Shown here in pieces: positions 36,088-44,220 of a DNA stretch of 60,219 nt (positions are counted from its first letter, which is position 1; each line of letters begins with the position of its first letter). The position numbers were made by a program, and so were the translations under genes. Origin of the DNA: Dyadobacter fermentans (GTDB taxonomy: Bacteria; Bacteroidota; Bacteroidia; Cytophagales; Spirosomataceae); contig NZ_JAHXBN010000039.1 in the NCBI RefSeq assembly GCF_019924045.1, positions 1-60,219 on the forward strand, given 5' to 3'. Below the pieces are notes generated by a model. The model saw only the letters and a list, made by a program, of their open reading frames with translations. It did no database searches and had not been told where the DNA came from.

Positions 36088-36411
36088 ATGTTCAAACAAC
36101 CATTCTCTTTTGAAGGGCGCATTGGGCGCGCTGAATATTTCTATTCTTACTTGACGTGCTGGACGATCATGGTCGGATTACAATTTTTTGCTTTTATCAG
36201 CCAGGTATTCATCTTTTTCATATTTCTCGGCTACATACCGCTTCTATGGTTCATGTTGGCCCAGGGAATAAAAAGGTGCCACGACACAGGCAATAGCGGA
36301 TGGCTTCAGCTCATCCCCGGAGTCTTTTTCTGGATGATGTTCGCGCCAGGCGATTCGGGCAGGAACAAATACGGGCCAAGTCCGAAACAGCCGTTAGAGC
36401 AACGAGCCTGA
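36088..36411 (+). CDS. DUF805 family membrane protein, second of three
   Basis: 107 residues with the same marks: FKQPFSFEGRIGRAEYFYSY, AQGIKRCHDTGNSGWLQLIP and RNKYGPSPKQ. It is closely similar to the first copy, so the two are a recent tandem duplicate. The membrane topology should match (three helices). Confidence 0.88.
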   Translation: MFKQPFSFEGRIGRAEYFYSYLTCWTIMVGLQFFAFISQVFIFFIFLGYIPLLWFMLAQGIKRCHDTGNSGWLQLIPGVFFWMMFAPGDSGRNKYGPSPKQPLEQRA

Positions 36412-36546
36412 TTCACATTTCCTTGCGAACCCGGTCAGGAAGTTAACAAACAATCTTTCGGAGTATTTTCCCCTCCCTTGAATCTTGAAGTTACCAGATC
36501 TCAGGCTTAAGGTCTGAATTATCCCGTTACCTAACGCATAAATAGG

Positions 36547-36948
36547 ATGGATTTCTTTCTCGAAAAATACTTTGGCAACCCCGAAAATGCGCCGGCTTCA
36601 TTTCAAGATATTGATCAACTGGAAGCAGAATTAGGTATACGTCTGCCTTCTGATTTCTCAAATTTTTTGCGCAATGTCAACGGATTTGAGGGGTTTATCG
36701 GAGATTCATATGTGGTTTTTACAACCGTTCAGACAATCCATCAATTGACATTAGACTATTGCTCAGAATTTTTCCCCTGGGCAATCTTCATAGGGTCAAA
36801 TGGAGGTCTCGAGATGCTCATTATCGATACCCGTAGCTCCCCATACCAGTTCGGGCTTTTGCCGTTTATCGCTGATGACAGCGACTTTGTCGGTTTAGGT
36901 CATAGCTTCGAGCAATTTTTAGAAAAGCTATCAGTCTCTGAGGATTAG
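36547..36948 (+). CDS. SMI1/KNR4 (SUKH) family protein, immunity-like
   Basis: 133 residues. The pattern IDQLEAELGIRLPSDFSNFL followed by NVNGFEGFIGDSYVVF and then FIGSNGGLEMLIIDT is that of the SUKH superfamily (I-x-x-x-E-x-x-L-x-x-x-L-P-x-x-Y/F; N-G). SUKH proteins are most often immunity proteins of contact-dependent or polymorphic toxin systems. No toxin gene is seen next to it, so it may be an orphan immunity gene against toxins of competitors. It sits between the second and third DUF805 genes. Confidence 0.82.
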   Translation: MDFFLEKYFGNPENAPASFQDIDQLEAELGIRLPSDFSNFLRNVNGFEGFIGDSYVVFTTVQTIHQLTLDYCSEFFPWAIFIGSNGGLEMLIIDTRSSPYQFGLLPFIADDSDFVGLGHSFEQFLEKLSVSED

Positions 36949-37003
36949 CAGTAATGATAGTCATGCAACGTCCACGTCAGTTATATAAATTCTTTATAAT
37001 AGC

Positions 37004-37339
37004 ATGTCTGACAACCCTTTCTCATTCGACGGCCGTATTAGGAGAACCGAATATTGCCTTTCTTACCTTGGGTGCTACGCCATCCAAGTCTCATTGGAAT
37101 ATCTCCTTATTGATGTCGAATTTGGGAGCGTCATCGATCTTATTTGCCTTGTGCCGCTCGTCTGGTTCATGCTAGCACAGGGTGCAAAAAGATGTCATGA
37201 TATGGGCACTAGCGGGTGGTGTCAAGGCATCCCAGGTTACCTCCTTTGGATGTTATTCGCGCCAGGCCACCCGGATAGGAACAAATATGGACCGAGCCCG
37301 AAGATGCCGGTCGAGCAACTGCCTGCCGAATCCAATTGA
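37004..37339 (+). CDS. DUF805 family membrane protein, third of three
   Basis: 111 residues: NPFSFDGRIRRTEYCLSYLG, AQGAKRCHDMGTSGWCQGIP and RNKYGPSPKM. It has diverged somewhat more in its first helices. It ends 26 bp before the start of the next gene, with which it may be co-transcribed. Confidence 0.87.
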   Translation: MSDNPFSFDGRIRRTEYCLSYLGCYAIQVSLEYLLIDVEFGSVIDLICLVPLVWFMLAQGAKRCHDMGTSGWCQGIPGYLLWMLFAPGHPDRNKYGPSPKMPVEQLPAESN

Positions 37340-37364
37340 GGCATGCGTCAAGCATCGGCAAAAA

Positions 37365-38111
37365 ATGTCTCAAGTGTCAATCGTTAAAAAAGCAAAAGGT
37401 ATGATCAAAGAATTTGACTCAATTGGCGACGCTGAACGGGGTCGCATCGAAGACGTATTGTACACTGCATCGAAGTTCGGATTGAATTTCATTCCCGTTG
37501 CAGGTCCTTTTTTAAGCGAATTGCTTGGTTTTATGTTTGCCAACCCCGTGGAGGCAAGACGCAGCACTTTCATTAATGATTTGAGTGATCATTTACAAAG
37601 CCTTGCAGAGAAAGGATTAGTTACAATGGAGGATTTGAAATCGAACGAAGATTTCATGAACGTTGTAGTTAACGCAATACCCATGGCGCTACGCGCATTC
37701 GAGGATGACAAACGGGTCGCTTTCAGAAACGCTATATTGAACACTGCCGCCGGACATAGCCCGGACGAGACTAAGACACAAATCTTTCTACGGACACTCG
37801 GCGAGCTGACGATTACCCACATTGAAGTCCTTTATTATTTCTGCAATCCGGCAATGTGGTACCAGGATCACAACATGGAAATGCCAACAAATTGGTATAC
37901 GGGATCACTGCAAAAGGCTATATTACACGCTTACCCCAAATACTCCGACTCGATTGAGATACTCGACATTGTTTGGGAAGATTTAAAGAGATACGGCTTT
38001 CATACCTCCGGTGGATTGAGAGGAGCAATGACCGGAGATGGCTGTTTTCAGCCTAGAGCCTCATTATTGGGCCAAGAGTTCATGGGATTCATCACTTTCA
38101 AAGATCAATAG
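37365..38111 (+). CDS. Hypothetical protein, possible membrane-active effector
   Basis: 248 residues from the ATG at 37365 (MSQVSIVKKAKGMIKEFDSI). A glycine-bearing hydrophobic segment (FGLNFIPVAGPFLSELLGFM) is followed by a long helical region (DHLQSLAEKGLVTMEDLKSN, FEDDKRVAFRNAILNTAAGH) and an end with SGGLRGAMTGDGCFQPRASL that looks like a winged-helix or sensory module. The overall look resembles Abi-type proteins (membrane segment, K-R-x-x-F-R-x-x-I-L-N-T-A), but I cannot assign a family. It is cut off from in-frame upstream sequence that overlaps the third DUF805 gene. Confidence 0.6.
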   Translation: MSQVSIVKKAKGMIKEFDSIGDAERGRIEDVLYTASKFGLNFIPVAGPFLSELLGFMFANPVEARRSTFINDLSDHLQSLAEKGLVTMEDLKSNEDFMNVVVNAIPMALRAFEDDKRVAFRNAILNTAAGHSPDETKTQIFLRTLGELTITHIEVLYYFCNPAMWYQDHNMEMPTNWYTGSLQKAILHAYPKYSDSIEILDIVWEDLKRYGFHTSGGLRGAMTGDGCFQPRASLLGQEFMGFITFKDQ

Positions 38112-38165
38112 GGCACTTAATCTAGCCTGACGGTCTGCTCCCGCGGTCAAAAATATTTCCTTTAA

Positions 38166-38188
38166 ATTGTTTGGAAAATCCAAACAAT
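38166..38188. promoter_or_regulatory. 23-bp palindrome, first copy
   Basis: ATTGTTTGG-AAAAT-CCAAACAAT, with perfect 9-bp arms. It ends 16 bp before the start codon of the gene at 38205. An almost identical copy lies just after that gene (38432). It is a good candidate operator for a dimeric phage-type or autoregulating DNA-binding protein. Confidence 0.75.
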
Positions 38189-38204
38189 TAATCAACCTTT
38201 GAGC

Positions 38205-38417
38205 ATGAAAAAATTCACATCAGTTACCGAGGCTTTCACATGGTGGGCGACGAACATCTACCCCACGCTTGAGCCCGCCAAGAAAACAGGAGCACTGAAA
38301 AATGCTTGGCGTGACCACACATACAACCTAGGAATCTCAGAAAAACGAATGAAAGAGGTATTGTCTCAATTCGGCAAAGTGAAGGTCAGGACGATCGTAG
38401 AGTTTACACCTGATTAA
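38205..38417 (+). CDS. Small basic protein enclosed by two palindromes
   Basis: 70 residues from the ATG at 38205 (MKKFTSVTEAFTWWATNIYP). The sequence has helical text with W pairs (TWWATNIYPTLEPAKKTGAL) and EKRMKEVLSQFGKVKVRTIV, a possible helix-turn-helix-like compact domain. I do not recognise it. The identical palindromes before and after it suggest that it, or the S24-like protein downstream, binds there. It could be a phage-derived regulator. Confidence 0.6.
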   Translation: MKKFTSVTEAFTWWATNIYPTLEPAKKTGALKNAWRDHTYNLGISEKRMKEVLSQFGKVKVRTIVEFTPD

Positions 38418-38431
38418 TTTTTTTGCCCAAA

Positions 38432-38454
38432 ATTGTTTGGATAACCCAAACAAT
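38432..38454. promoter_or_regulatory. 23-bp palindrome, second copy
   Basis: ATTGTTTGG-ATAAC-CCAAACAAT, the same arms as the first copy with a different 5-bp centre. It begins 14 bp after the stop of the small gene and lies 88 bp before the S24-like gene, so it could control that gene. Confidence 0.75.
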
Positions 38455-38542
38455 GCACACTAAAGAAAACCCGGAATGCTAGGTTTTAGGGGACGTTGCA
38501 AACCGGGCGAGTTAAATCAAATAATCTAACCTAAGTAAAAGT

Positions 38543-39151
38543 ATGGAAAAGTTAGAATTCCCGGAAACGCCGCGCAACAACATGCGCGCATTCGAGATGA
38601 GAGGATCATTCATGGACTCGGGCGGCAAAGACCGCATCAGCGACGGCGACACAATCCACGGCCTTCCGGTGCCAGGCAGCCATTGGACCATCGACTTCCT
38701 TGATAAGAAGCTTCCGCATTATGTGATTCGCTGCGGCCGCAGCCACACGGTTTGCGTGATAAGCGATTACAATCCAGAAACCTCATGCTTCCGTGTCTCT
38801 GGATTGAACCCCGATAAGGCCCGGTTTCCTGACTTCGATATCTACCTGGACGAAATATCAGAAATGCATTACGTGAAAACTGTCGTACTTGAATGCGGCC
38901 CTCAGCAAGGAGAAAGCCTGGCAGCTGTGGCGCCGGAAATCGCCGATGCGCTGGATGAATTCTTTACCGAACATCCAGACCCCAGCGAAACCGAATCGCT
39001 GCTGTGGAGGATGTTTTTCCACGCTTCTCTTTATGATCAGGACCGAAATGGCGTGACGCCTTATTTTGAAGATTACGGCCGAATGAAGGAAAGCTTGGGT
39101 AGACTTGTACAGACGCTGCACGCAGGATACGCTGATGGCTGCGCCGCGTGA
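38543..39151 (+). CDS. S24/LexA-like protein lacking catalytic residues
   Basis: 202 residues. MRAFEMRGSFMDSGGKDRIS followed by DGDTIHGLPVPGS matches the peptidase S24 signature (F-x-x-x-G-x-S-M-x-x-x-I-x-D-G-D), and HYVIRCGRSHTVCVISDYNP with CFRVSGLNPDKARFPDFDIY matches the beta-strands that follow. The catalytic serine (normally in G-x-S-M) and the lysine region are not conserved, so self-cleavage is unlikely. No N-terminal helix-turn-helix is present. The last ~70 residues (EIADALDEFFTEHPDPSETE, YFEDYGRMKESLGRLVQTLH) form an extra helical tail. It may be a phage-type regulator or binding partner. A strong terminator follows. Confidence 0.65.
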   Translation: MEKLEFPETPRNNMRAFEMRGSFMDSGGKDRISDGDTIHGLPVPGSHWTIDFLDKKLPHYVIRCGRSHTVCVISDYNPETSCFRVSGLNPDKARFPDFDIYLDEISEMHYVKTVVLECGPQQGESLAAVAPEIADALDEFFTEHPDPSETESLLWRMFFHASLYDQDRNGVTPYFEDYGRMKESLGRLVQTLHAGYADGCAA

Positions 39152-39164
39152 GCGGTTCCTGAAT

Positions 39165-39201
39165 ACACAAAAGCACCAGCTATAAACCGGTGCTTTTGTG
39201 T
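39165..39201. terminator. Intrinsic terminator
   Basis: ACACAAAAGCACC (39165-39177) pairs perfectly with GGTGCTTTTGTGT (39189-39201) over an 11-nt loop, followed by an A-run. It lies 14 bp after the S24-like gene and could work in both directions. Confidence 0.85.
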
Positions 39202-39512
39202 GCAAAAAAGAGTGCAAATTTCGTAACTCGCTTATTATCAGCCTTATTTGTGCTCCCGAAGGGTGCAACACCTGAATCATAAGTAACTAAAAATAAACTG
39301 CTTATAACTGCAATTTCATTACACTCACCGAATTACGCACCCAATCTCTTCCTCGCAAAATCTAAGTTGAAGATACGATTTGTTACAGATCTATGCAAGT
39401 TCTGATTGAGCCACATGGAATAATCCAAGGGCGGAAAAGCCACACAGCGGCACGCTGCAAGAAGGAGTCGCATGCTTCTCATATCTCATATGAAATCAAG
39501 CAATTGTAACGC
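39202..39512. other. Intergenic region with a possible C-terminal gene relic
   Basis: On the minus strand, 39416-39333 encodes MWLNQNLHRSVTNRIFNLDF followed by ARKRLGA and a stop. It looks like the end of a longer protein but cannot be named. Nothing else is visible. Confidence 0.3.
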
Positions 39513-39971
39513 CTACTTTGGAGTTCCATTAGTTTTTATACTGGCATCGAATGGATCATTAACCATTAGCGTAGCTCTATACAGCGTATCTAACCTGTTT
39601 TCTCTTTCAGGGAAAAGAAGCTCATCGAAGGTAACTTTATCATCAACTAATTTTTTCAAAAAGGCTTCGTCAAAGTTTTTGTATTGGCCAGACCATCCAC
39701 TGCCTTGATCTCCACATAGTGACAGTAGCTTTCTGGTTGGGCTGAAATTTAGAATAATCCCAGCTTTTTGCACTACTTCGTAATATTGCTTGTCTTTACT
39801 ACTTTCATTATAAAAGCCGTATAGCTTTTTTATCGCATCTTTCTCTGTTTGTGCTTGTGGCATTTTACGATCAAAATATGCAGTGTCCACAGCGGGATTT
39901 AAATCGTCATTACAAGCAGCGAACAATGTAATAAAGACGACGGATAACATGATTTTTGATATATTTTTCAT
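39513..39971 (-). CDS. Hypothetical lipoprotein with a GDxxSGWS motif
   Basis: 152 residues; MKNISKIMLSVVFITLFAAC is a lipoprotein signal. The mature part includes DAIKKLYGFYNESSKDKQYY, then KLLSLCGDQGSGWSGQYKNF and FDELLFPERENRLDTLY. The text Y-Y-E-x-V, G-D-x-x-S-G-W-S and F-D-E-L recurs in the small membrane-anchored protein encoded divergently at 40334, so the two are likely distant paralogues. Function unknown; probably periplasmic. Confidence 0.65.
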   Translation of the reverse strand: MKNISKIMLSVVFITLFAACNDDLNPAVDTAYFDRKMPQAQTEKDAIKKLYGFYNESSKDKQYYEVVQKAGIILNFSPTRKLLSLCGDQGSGWSGQYKNFDEAFLKKLVDDKVTFDELLFPERENRLDTLYRATLMVNDPFDASIKTNGTPK

Positions 39972-40053
39972 GATATGGCTGAAGTAATTTTTCGTGGTAA
40001 AAGTATGTCATATATGGTTACATATTAAATACTTCGCATTTGCCGTACGGTTA

Positions 40054-40088
40054 TTTTCGACAAACAAATATAATTTTTCGACAAACAA
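40054..40088. promoter_or_regulatory. Direct repeat with 21-bp period in a divergent intergenic region
   Basis: TTTTCGACAAACAA occurs at 40054-40067 and 40075-40088, 21 bp apart (two helical turns), between two divergently transcribed paralogous genes. This is the geometry of a protein binding one face of the DNA twice. It lies ~85-120 bp upstream of the minus-strand gene. Confidence 0.45.
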
Positions 40089-40333
40089 CGATAGGTCGGG
40101 TGGCCAACTAGAGTATGAATGATCCTAGGTATTAGGTAACAAGCCGGAAAAGTTTAACGCCTATATTTTCATCCGCAGGGACAAAGAGGACTAAACCTAG
40201 AAAACGCCCTGATCGTTCTTATAAAACGGATTTTATGTTAAATGAGAAAACACAGATCAAGAGGCAGCAGGCCGATCTGTGAAAGTTCTTCGATTAGTAC
40301 AAGGAGAGCGCACTTTCTATAATTTGAAAAGCA
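40089..40333. other. Intergenic region upstream of the second GDxxSGWS gene
   Basis: No gene seen. It should include the promoter of the plus-strand gene at 40334. Confidence 0.35.
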
Positions 40334-40723
40334 ATGGGGAAGAGCATAAGTAAAATAAGGGCTGAGATAATTGTAGGAATAACAATTTTTTGTTTTCTGG
40401 TTGTGCCGTACGGGGTTTCAAAAATCACCAAGAGCAATACTTCCTATACCTGGTATAAGCAGACGTCGGAACATGATGGAGGGGATACCTTGGCGATCCG
40501 TGAGCTTAGCAAGTTGGTGGAAAGAAACTTTCTGGATCGGGAGTATTACGAGGCGGTGGCCTACACCGACGAAGCCATGCGTTATTATGTAAACTACAAC
40601 AAGAAACACCAGGCACTGCTCATTACCGGCGATCCTCAAAGCGGTTGGTCTTGTTTCTTCTACGCAACGCCGGCACAGTTAAAAATGGTTGCAGAGCGCC
40701 GGCTTTCCTGCGATAGCTTGTAG
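40334..40723 (+). CDS. Membrane-anchored hypothetical protein with a GDxxSGWS motif
   Basis: 129 residues. An N-terminal hydrophobic helix (IIVGITIFCFLVVPYGVSKI) anchors the protein. The rest (SKLVERNFLDREYYEAVAYT, LLITGDPQSGWSCFFYATPA, LKMVAERRLSCDSL) parallels the lipoprotein encoded at 39513: YYExV, K-x-x-x-L-L, GD-x-x-SGWS, L-K, and a closing D-x-L. They are different in anchoring (transmembrane versus lipid). Function unknown. Confidence 0.65.
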   Translation: MGKSISKIRAEIIVGITIFCFLVVPYGVSKITKSNTSYTWYKQTSEHDGGDTLAIRELSKLVERNFLDREYYEAVAYTDEAMRYYVNYNKKHQALLITGDPQSGWSCFFYATPAQLKMVAERRLSCDSL

Positions 40724-40998
40724 TTTTATTTGAGACCATTTCCGCAGGAGCTACTTGGCGAATGTCCGACCAGGTCAAGGGATTTATTTCAGTTTTTCTA
40801 AGCAAATACCTGTGTAAGACTGATCTAACTTTGCATCAGGGGGTAGGCAAAATGTGTTCAACCGTGGTGGGTTATTACAGACCGAGCTTACCCCTGTTTT
40901 TGTAGTTGGCTGGGATATTTCACTTTAACCCATGGAAGAAGGTGGAAGGGCATGTATTTTTTTACAACTAGCTCACTATCAATAAAAATGATTCGACC
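40724..40998. other. Intergenic region
   Basis: No gene or clear signal seen on either strand. It should carry the promoter of the DUF2442 gene. Confidence 0.4.
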
Positions 40999-41235
40999 AT
41001 GAATGAGCAGGGAATTAGTATAGAGGTGGTTTGGTTTCAGGACGATAGCATCTTTATCCGGACAGCATCAGGTGAAGAGCGGGGTATGCCGTTGGCGTGG
41101 TTCCCCAGGCTTTACAATGCTTCCCAGGCAGAGCGCGAGCGGTTCGAGCTTTCCCCCTTTGGCATTCATTGGCCAGATCTGGATGAAGATTTGAGTTTTG
41201 AGGGGTTCTTTACTTATATAAAACTATCATGTTAG
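40999..41235 (+). CDS. DUF2442 domain protein
   Basis: 78 residues. ISIEVVWFQDDSIFIRTASG, then EERGMPLAWFPRLYNASQAE and the end FGIHWPDLDEDLSFEGFF are the signature of DUF2442 (V-x-F-x-x-D-x-L-x-V-x-L-x-D-G-R-x-x-x-V-P-L-x-W-F-P-R-L, then G-I-x-W-P-x-L-D-E-D-L/I). The family is a short domain often encoded next to DUF4160 in toxin-antitoxin-like pairs, but no DUF4160 gene is seen here. Confidence 0.85.
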   Translation: MNEQGISIEVVWFQDDSIFIRTASGEERGMPLAWFPRLYNASQAERERFELSPFGIHWPDLDEDLSFEGFFTYIKLSC

Positions 41236-41895
41236 CTTAAAGACCGGTTTTTGAGGATTCTTGTTACCGGTTGCGTACACGAGATATTCACAGTGATCTT
41301 TTTCATTGCCTTTCGACAATTCAGCTTCTCTTTTTAGCTACGAAAACCTGCGCTGCGACCTGGTACAGGCAGAGAGCCAGACACCCAATCGCGAGGCTGG
41401 CATACACAATAGATATCATAGGATCAAAAACCGTGGGTTGCTAATTACTTCTACGAATGTAAGATTTGTGATAAAAAATAGCAAATCAGTTACATTTTAA
41501 ATTACTTAGAATAGGTCGCTAAGAACGCCCGTTTTCCGAAACATTTAATGGCGCGTTCGCGTTGAACTAAAGTTGGTACGTCCTCTATCCGCCAGATTTC
41601 CGCTCCCAAATCCACTAGTCGAAACCTGTTCCTGAGTTACAGATAGAGAGCTAAGCTCGGTCTCAAAATACCTGGGAAATATGTGACTTTAATATGCCTT
41701 TGTGATGCGAAATAGTTGATGAGTGAACCGTTCGGCCGCGATGCCATATTACAACGTGACAACCTTAGAAGGGTCTAATCATTGGTTTTAGACTTGATCT
41801 TCGAGCGATCGCTCACAAAGAAACACTTCTTACCGAACAGCGGCCGATCTTAGAGAATATACTTAAGAAGTAGGTTGTCGCAGCTACAAACACGA
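41236..41895. other. Intergenic region with a 32-residue membrane ORF
   Basis: On the minus strand, 41419-41321 encodes MISIVYASLAIGCLALCLYQ followed by VAAQVFVAKKRS and a stop: one hydrophobic helix and a basic end. It may be a tiny gene or the last helix of a lost membrane protein. I see nothing else in these 660 bp. Confidence 0.3.
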
Positions 41896-42249
41896 CTATT
41901 TGCGGTACTTTTTTCGATTATAGCTGCTGAATATCACTGGAACCATCCAACTGGTCCTTTGATGTTTCCCATGACGGTAAAAAACATCCCACTCTGGAAT
42001 CAATTTCACTACACGAATTGCTTCGAGATTATAATCTGGATTTTGTCCTCTTAAGACTTTGACGCTGTCCACGACGCCATTCTCATTGGCGGAAAACGAG
42101 ACAAATACCCTGATTTCTTCTTCGCCTGTATCAGCCAACTTATCCCAGCTAATGCTAGAGTATATAAATTCTTGCAGTTTGCCGGGGCTTTTACTGTAAA
42201 TTGACTCGCTCGTCCTTGAATTGTCGTACGTTTTCGTCGTACTGAGCAA
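41896..42249 (-). CDS. Truncated protein with a TonB C-terminal domain
   Basis: 117 residues. KLQEFIYSSISWDKLADTGE, VFVSFSANENGVVDSVKVLR and YNLEAIRVVKLIPEWDVFYR are the TonB-C pattern (F-I-x-x-x-I-x-[WY]-P; G-x-V-x-x-x-x-V-x-[RK]-G; L-D-x-E-A-x-R-V-V-x-x-[MI]-P-x-W). It lacks an N-terminal membrane anchor and the usual proline-rich linker. The DNA upstream (42250-42330) has no coherent frame, so the gene seems to have lost its front part. A complete TonB transduces energy to outer membrane receptors such as SusC; this one probably cannot. Confidence 0.65.
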   Translation of the reverse strand: MLSTTKTYDNSRTSESIYSKSPGKLQEFIYSSISWDKLADTGEEEIRVFVSFSANENGVVDSVKVLRGQNPDYNLEAIRVVKLIPEWDVFYRHGKHQRTSWMVPVIFSSYNRKKYRK

Positions 42250-42393
42250 GGCCTATGATGATCAGTCTCAGGGTACAAGCTTTTGTGAGAATGGCTTAAT
42301 CGAATAACTTGCAGTTATGTTAAGCAGACGGTGCTGCAGCTAAAGAAAACGCAGTACTACTTTTTCTCCCCAGTTTTGAAAAGTTATTCGAGG

Positions 42394-42879
42394 TTATGTT
42401 TCCTTAGAGGGCGTGCCTTCGCTTGCAATCCCGTTAGGTGCTTGGTTCGCCAATCCAAAAAGTTGTTTAGCACTTAGCACGATCATTACTAATGCTATAG
42501 CAATGATGGCACAAAAGAGGGGAGCCAAGTGTCGTACCCTACCCTTTCCCGGAAGCGTGGCTCGTCCAGTAGACGAATCAAGGCGCACTCTAATGCTGTC
42601 GGCCTTGGCTATGTGGCGAAAATACTTTCTTGCACAAGGAAAGCTATACTGAATTCCTTGATGTTCGGCGTAGATGTAGTCCGGGAATTTTAACGTTCCT
42701 GCACCTCTCTCTCTCGCTGTTATTTTCATGACTACTGATATTCCACGATTGGCTATTTGGTCCTCGATAGACGCTTTCTGATACATTCGGTAAATCAAGG
42801 CGAGCAGCAGCATACCAATCAAAGCAGTCATTAACAGCCAACCTGCCCTGTGTATATCATTTATTTGCCCTGGCCTCAT
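42394..42879 (-). CDS. Two-helix membrane protein of unknown function
   Basis: 161 residues. Two membrane helices (AGWLLMTALIGMLLLALIYR and FCAIIAIALVMIVLSAKQLF) frame a ~70-residue soluble loop (RGISVVMKITARERGAGTLK, IYAEHQGIQYSFPCARKYFR). The layout resembles DUF3592-type proteins, in which a small SH3-like or beta domain sits between two helices. No operon partner is evident. Confidence 0.6.
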   Translation of the reverse strand: MRPGQINDIHRAGWLLMTALIGMLLLALIYRMYQKASIEDQIANRGISVVMKITARERGAGTLKFPDYIYAEHQGIQYSFPCARKYFRHIAKADSIRVRLDSSTGRATLPGKGRVRHLAPLFCAIIAIALVMIVLSAKQLFGLANQAPNGIASEGTPSKET

Positions 42880-43491
42880 AGTTATTTTCGCTTACTGGTG
42901 AATGTGGTCGTTAAAATATCTCATGGGCACATGGCAAAGTAAATCTTTATTCAGAAGGCTAAATGCTGGCACGAGAGGACATATTCTTTGTCAAAAACAG
43001 CAGGAAAAGCTCAGCAGAGAGTAAATCTGCATTCTCTGAATAGTTATGCGATCAGGCAGATTTTAGCGAAGTAAGCTTACGATTCGCAAACAAGCCAACT
43101 TACCTGTCAATACTTACGGGCGCCCACCTGCATGATACCCTCCGAAGGCTAAATTTCTCCAAAAGCTAAAAATGGGATAAGTGGCGACTCGAGTAGGGTC
43201 ATATGGCAGGAAATGCCAGAATCCTTATCGACTGGTTTCAATGTGGCGTGTACAAATAAGCTAATAGATCAACCACAGCCATACGATCCTTCTCGTAGAT
43301 TATGAAAATAGAAATAACACAACTTTTAGAGCAATATTAGATTACTATACTACGAATATTTACATTTTTTGGAAAGAGCCCTGATTGTTCTTGACAGTTT
43401 TTTTATTGCTATTTAATTGAAGTCATTTCTTTCAAATTGAGTTTTCCGATGATTTTACTATTTCGGAAGCAATCTACTCACCAAGCTTACC
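42880..43491. other. Intergenic region, nothing recognised
   Basis: 610 bp with only short open frames on either strand and no repeats that stand out. Confidence 0.45.
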
Positions 43492-43773
43492 CTATCTTGG
43501 AACTAAGTTTTGCTCTATTAAATGAGCTTCTCCAAGTGCAGTCACCTTGTAGCCGTTCCATCTTACATTTTCTTTGCCGTACATATCGTCTACATACTCC
43601 GTCCACTCAATAAACCCTGTTGCAAAAAGTTCATCTATAATGTTGGCTATCGATTTGCCCATTTGGAAGTAATCCGTACTAAAGCTATCAGGATGGTGTA
43701 ATTCAGCCCAAAAAAGCAAGTTACGATAGCTCATGCGACGTTTGTAGAGAATGAGCAGCACTTTTTCTTTCAT
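43492..43773 (-). CDS. Small winged-helix-like protein
   Basis: 93 residues. MKEKVLLILYKRRMSYRNLL, then IANIIDELFATGFIEWTEYV and NGYKVTALGEAHLIEQNLVP. The pattern (short helices, then K-V-T-x-x-G) resembles the compact winged-helix proteins that report 'always G-x-x-x-I/L' after a beta hairpin. DNA binding is a guess. It lies right behind the decayed IS3 element on the same strand. Confidence 0.5.
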   Translation of the reverse strand: MKEKVLLILYKRRMSYRNLLFWAELHHPDSFSTDYFQMGKSIANIIDELFATGFIEWTEYVDDMYGKENVRWNGYKVTALGEAHLIEQNLVPR

Positions 43774-43785
43774 AGAATTGCAAAA

Positions 43786-44220
43786 TTAAATAATCACCTC
43801 GAGTTCTTCGGGTTCAATCATGCGATAACTACGTCTAGTCGTAAGTCTCCATTTCTTCCGCAAGTGACCTTCCCGTAGATGAGCTTGCTCAGGAGTCAAG
43901 TAATCGCAACTGGCATGGGGACGGAGCGAGTTGTACGAAGTGATAACTCTCTGAATTTCTTCGAGCGCGTGTTGATGTGACAGGAAGCTTCGGTTCTCTA
44001 AAATCTCTTCTTTGATCATCCGGTTGATCCGCTCAGCGATTTGGTTTTCACGCGCGATGAAGTTTTTCTGCCCCAATCCGAGGCAGATCCGACGGATCGT
44101 CTTTACTTTTTCAAGCAACATCTCATATTCAAAAGAAGACTGGTCTCGTTGTTTCTGCCTTTCATACCAAGCCTGACGGCTTTTCCCAAACAGGTCGCAG
44201 AGTTTTTGCATACCAACCAA
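43786..44220 (-). pseudogene. IS3-family transposase OrfB with internal deletion
   Basis: 144 codons. The start KLCDLFGKSRQAWYERQKQR is the HTH_21-like N-terminus of OrfB and the end ENQIAERINRMIKEEILENR, QRVITSYNSLRPHASCDYLT is the region after the last catalytic glutamate. The ~150 residues in between, which hold both catalytic aspartates, are missing: IRRICLGLGQKNFI jumps to ARENQIAERINR. It can no longer transpose. Confidence 0.8.

Noticed and set aside
37182..37364. In-frame upstream extension of the 37365 gene
   Set aside because: It overlaps the third DUF805 gene in another frame and reads as out-of-frame text; the ATG at 37365 is preferred.
39202..39332. Possible tRNA or phage attachment site after the S24-like gene
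   Set aside because: No cloverleaf, T-loop or CCA-like end could be found and no integrase is nearby.
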